Source: Massilia sp.
Lineage (GTDB): Bacteria; Pseudomonadota; Gammaproteobacteria; Burkholderiales; Burkholderiaceae_D
DNA length: 12,949 nucleotides
Assembly (NCBI GenBank): GCA_003520365.1
Contig: DOUW01000306.1
Coordinates: forward strand, 9,113 to 22,061
Direction of reading: 5' to 3'
Shown in pieces: positions 12,099-12,949 of this stretch (position 1 is the stretch's first letter; each line of letters opens with the position of its first letter). The translations under genes and the position numbers were made by a program. The notes beneath the pieces are model-generated. The model worked only from the letters and a program-made list of their open reading frames with translations. It was not told where the DNA came from and did not search any database.

Positions 12099-12949
12099 TC
12101 AGGCTGCCTGCTTCTGCTTCTCTTGCTGCTCGTCGCGCAGGGCCCGCCGCAGGATCTTGCCGACGTTGGTCTTCGGCAGTTCGTCGCGGAATTCGATGTA
12201 CTTCGGTTTCTTGTAGCCGGTGAACTGCGTCTTGCAGTAGTCCATCAGCGCCTGTTCGGTGAGGTCCGGGTCCTTGCGCACCACGAACACCTTCACCGCT
12301 TCGCCGGAATGCTCGTCCGGCACGCCCACCACCGCGCACTCGAGTACGCCAGGGTGGCCGGCGATCACGCCTTCCAGTTCGTTCGGGTAGACGTTAAAGC
12401 CCGACACCAGGATCATGTCCTTCTTGCGGTCGACGATCTTCACGTAGCCGCGCTCGTCCATGATGCCGACGTCGCCCGAGCGGAAGAAGCCGTCGGCGGT
12501 CATCACCTTGGCGGTCTCGTCCGGGCGGTTCCAGTAGCCGGCCATCACTTGCGGGCCGCGGATGCCGATCTCGCCGGTCTGGCCGATCGGCAGCACGTTG
12601 CCGTCGTCGTCCAGGATCGCGATGTCGGTCGAGGGCACCGGCAGGCCGATGGTGCCGGTAAAGCCCTGCTCGTCGGCACGGTTGCAGGTTGCCACCGGCG
12701 AGGTTTCCGACAAGCCATAACCCTCAATGATACTCTTGCCGGTTGCCTGTTTCCACTTGTCATTAACCGCCTGTTGCACCGCCATCCCGCCGCCATTCGC
12801 GGTCTTCAGGCTGGAGAAATCGAGGTTGGCGAAATCCGGGTGGTTGACCAGCGCGTTGTACAGCGTGTTCACGGCCGGCAGCATGGTGATCTTGTACTTG
12901 GCCACTTCCTTGATGAAGCCCGGGATGTCGCGCGGGTTCGGGATCAGGA
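12099..12949 (-). CDS. fadD: Second long-chain fatty acid-CoA ligase, C-terminal part, cut by window edge
   Basis: A paralogue of the neighbouring ligase with the same predicted reaction. The window holds the last 282 residues; the frame stays open to base 12949, so the gene begins to the right. The visible part runs from LIPNPRDIPGFIKEVAKYK. It contains GYGLSETSP, SGD before the hinge (TGD in the neighbour), RKKDMILVSGFNVYP and PKTNVGKILRR with the catalytic lysine. Side by side with its neighbour, about two thirds of residues look identical by eye, with no gaps before the last few residues. Differences gather around the stretch before GGGMAVQQAV and in the region after GTIGLP. Its tail (EQQEKQKQAA) is longer and Gln/Lys-rich. 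The GTG at 12905 is internal, not a start, because conserved residues continue upstream. It would be transcribed first, ahead of the complete copy. Confidence 0.95.
   Translation of the reverse strand, partial: LIPNPRDIPGFIKEVAKYKITMLPAVNTLYNALVNHPDFANLDFSSLKTANGGGMAVQQAVNDKWKQATGKSIIEGYGLSETSPVATCNRADEQGFTGTIGLPVPSTDIAILDDDGNVLPIGQTGEIGIRGPQVMAGYWNRPDETAKVMTADGFFRSGDVGIMDERGYVKIVDRKKDMILVSGFNVYPNELEGVIAGHPGVLECAVVGVPDEHSGEAVKVFVVRKDPDLTEQALMDYCKTQFTGYKKPKYIEFRDELPKTNVGKILRRALRDEQQEKQKQAA

Noticed and set aside
12903..12905. GTG as the start of a short separate acyl-CoA ligase gene
   Set aside because: The frame stays open to the window end and its upstream residues match the neighbouring ligase, so it is internal.

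Overview
This window comes from a high-GC Gram-negative bacterium. I infer a betaproteobacterium of the Burkholderiales, most like Oxalobacteraceae (Massilia/Telluria type). The reasons are the strong GC bias at third codon positions, a PEP-CTERM exosortase substrate, tandem fadD-type genes and scattered GTAG-headed REP palindromes. This assignment is not tested by search. I see no rRNA, tRNA, CRISPR array, transposase or phage gene.

Left part (1-5258). A truncated pyrC (minus strand) is followed by two REP palindromes. Next come a lone amino-acid ABC transporter ATPase of GltL type (minus) and a divergent glutamate/aspartate/dicarboxylate symporter (plus), which ends at a strong GNRA-loop terminator. 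Then come a secreted metal-dependent amidohydrolase, broken by a frameshift near 2990, and a secreted type II L-asparaginase. Four neighbouring genes therefore point to scavenging of peptides, asparagine and aspartate: hydrolysis in the periplasm followed by uptake.

Middle (5259-9421). The gap between the convergent asparaginase and Atm1-type exporter genes is completely filled by a composite repeat element: 65-bp inverted arms, each carrying a REP palindrome, around two 39-bp tandem units. The Atm1-like half-ABC exporter (minus) is divergent from a YciA-type acyl-CoA thioesterase (plus). A Tat-exported PhoD-type phosphatase begins three bases after the thioesterase stop.

Right part (9422-12949). 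A PEP-CTERM surface protein gene sits behind a good sigma-54 (-24/-12) promoter match, with two short palindromes further upstream. This fits the known link between PEP-CTERM genes, exosortase XrtA and the PrsK/PrsR/RpoN regulators. A bidirectional terminator separates it from two tandem long-chain acyl-CoA ligase genes (minus), the second running off the window. Their products are clearly paralogous.

I found no convincing new multi-gene system. The observations most worth checking are the composite REP element, the sigma-54 promoter of the PEP-CTERM gene and the frameshifted amidohydrolase.
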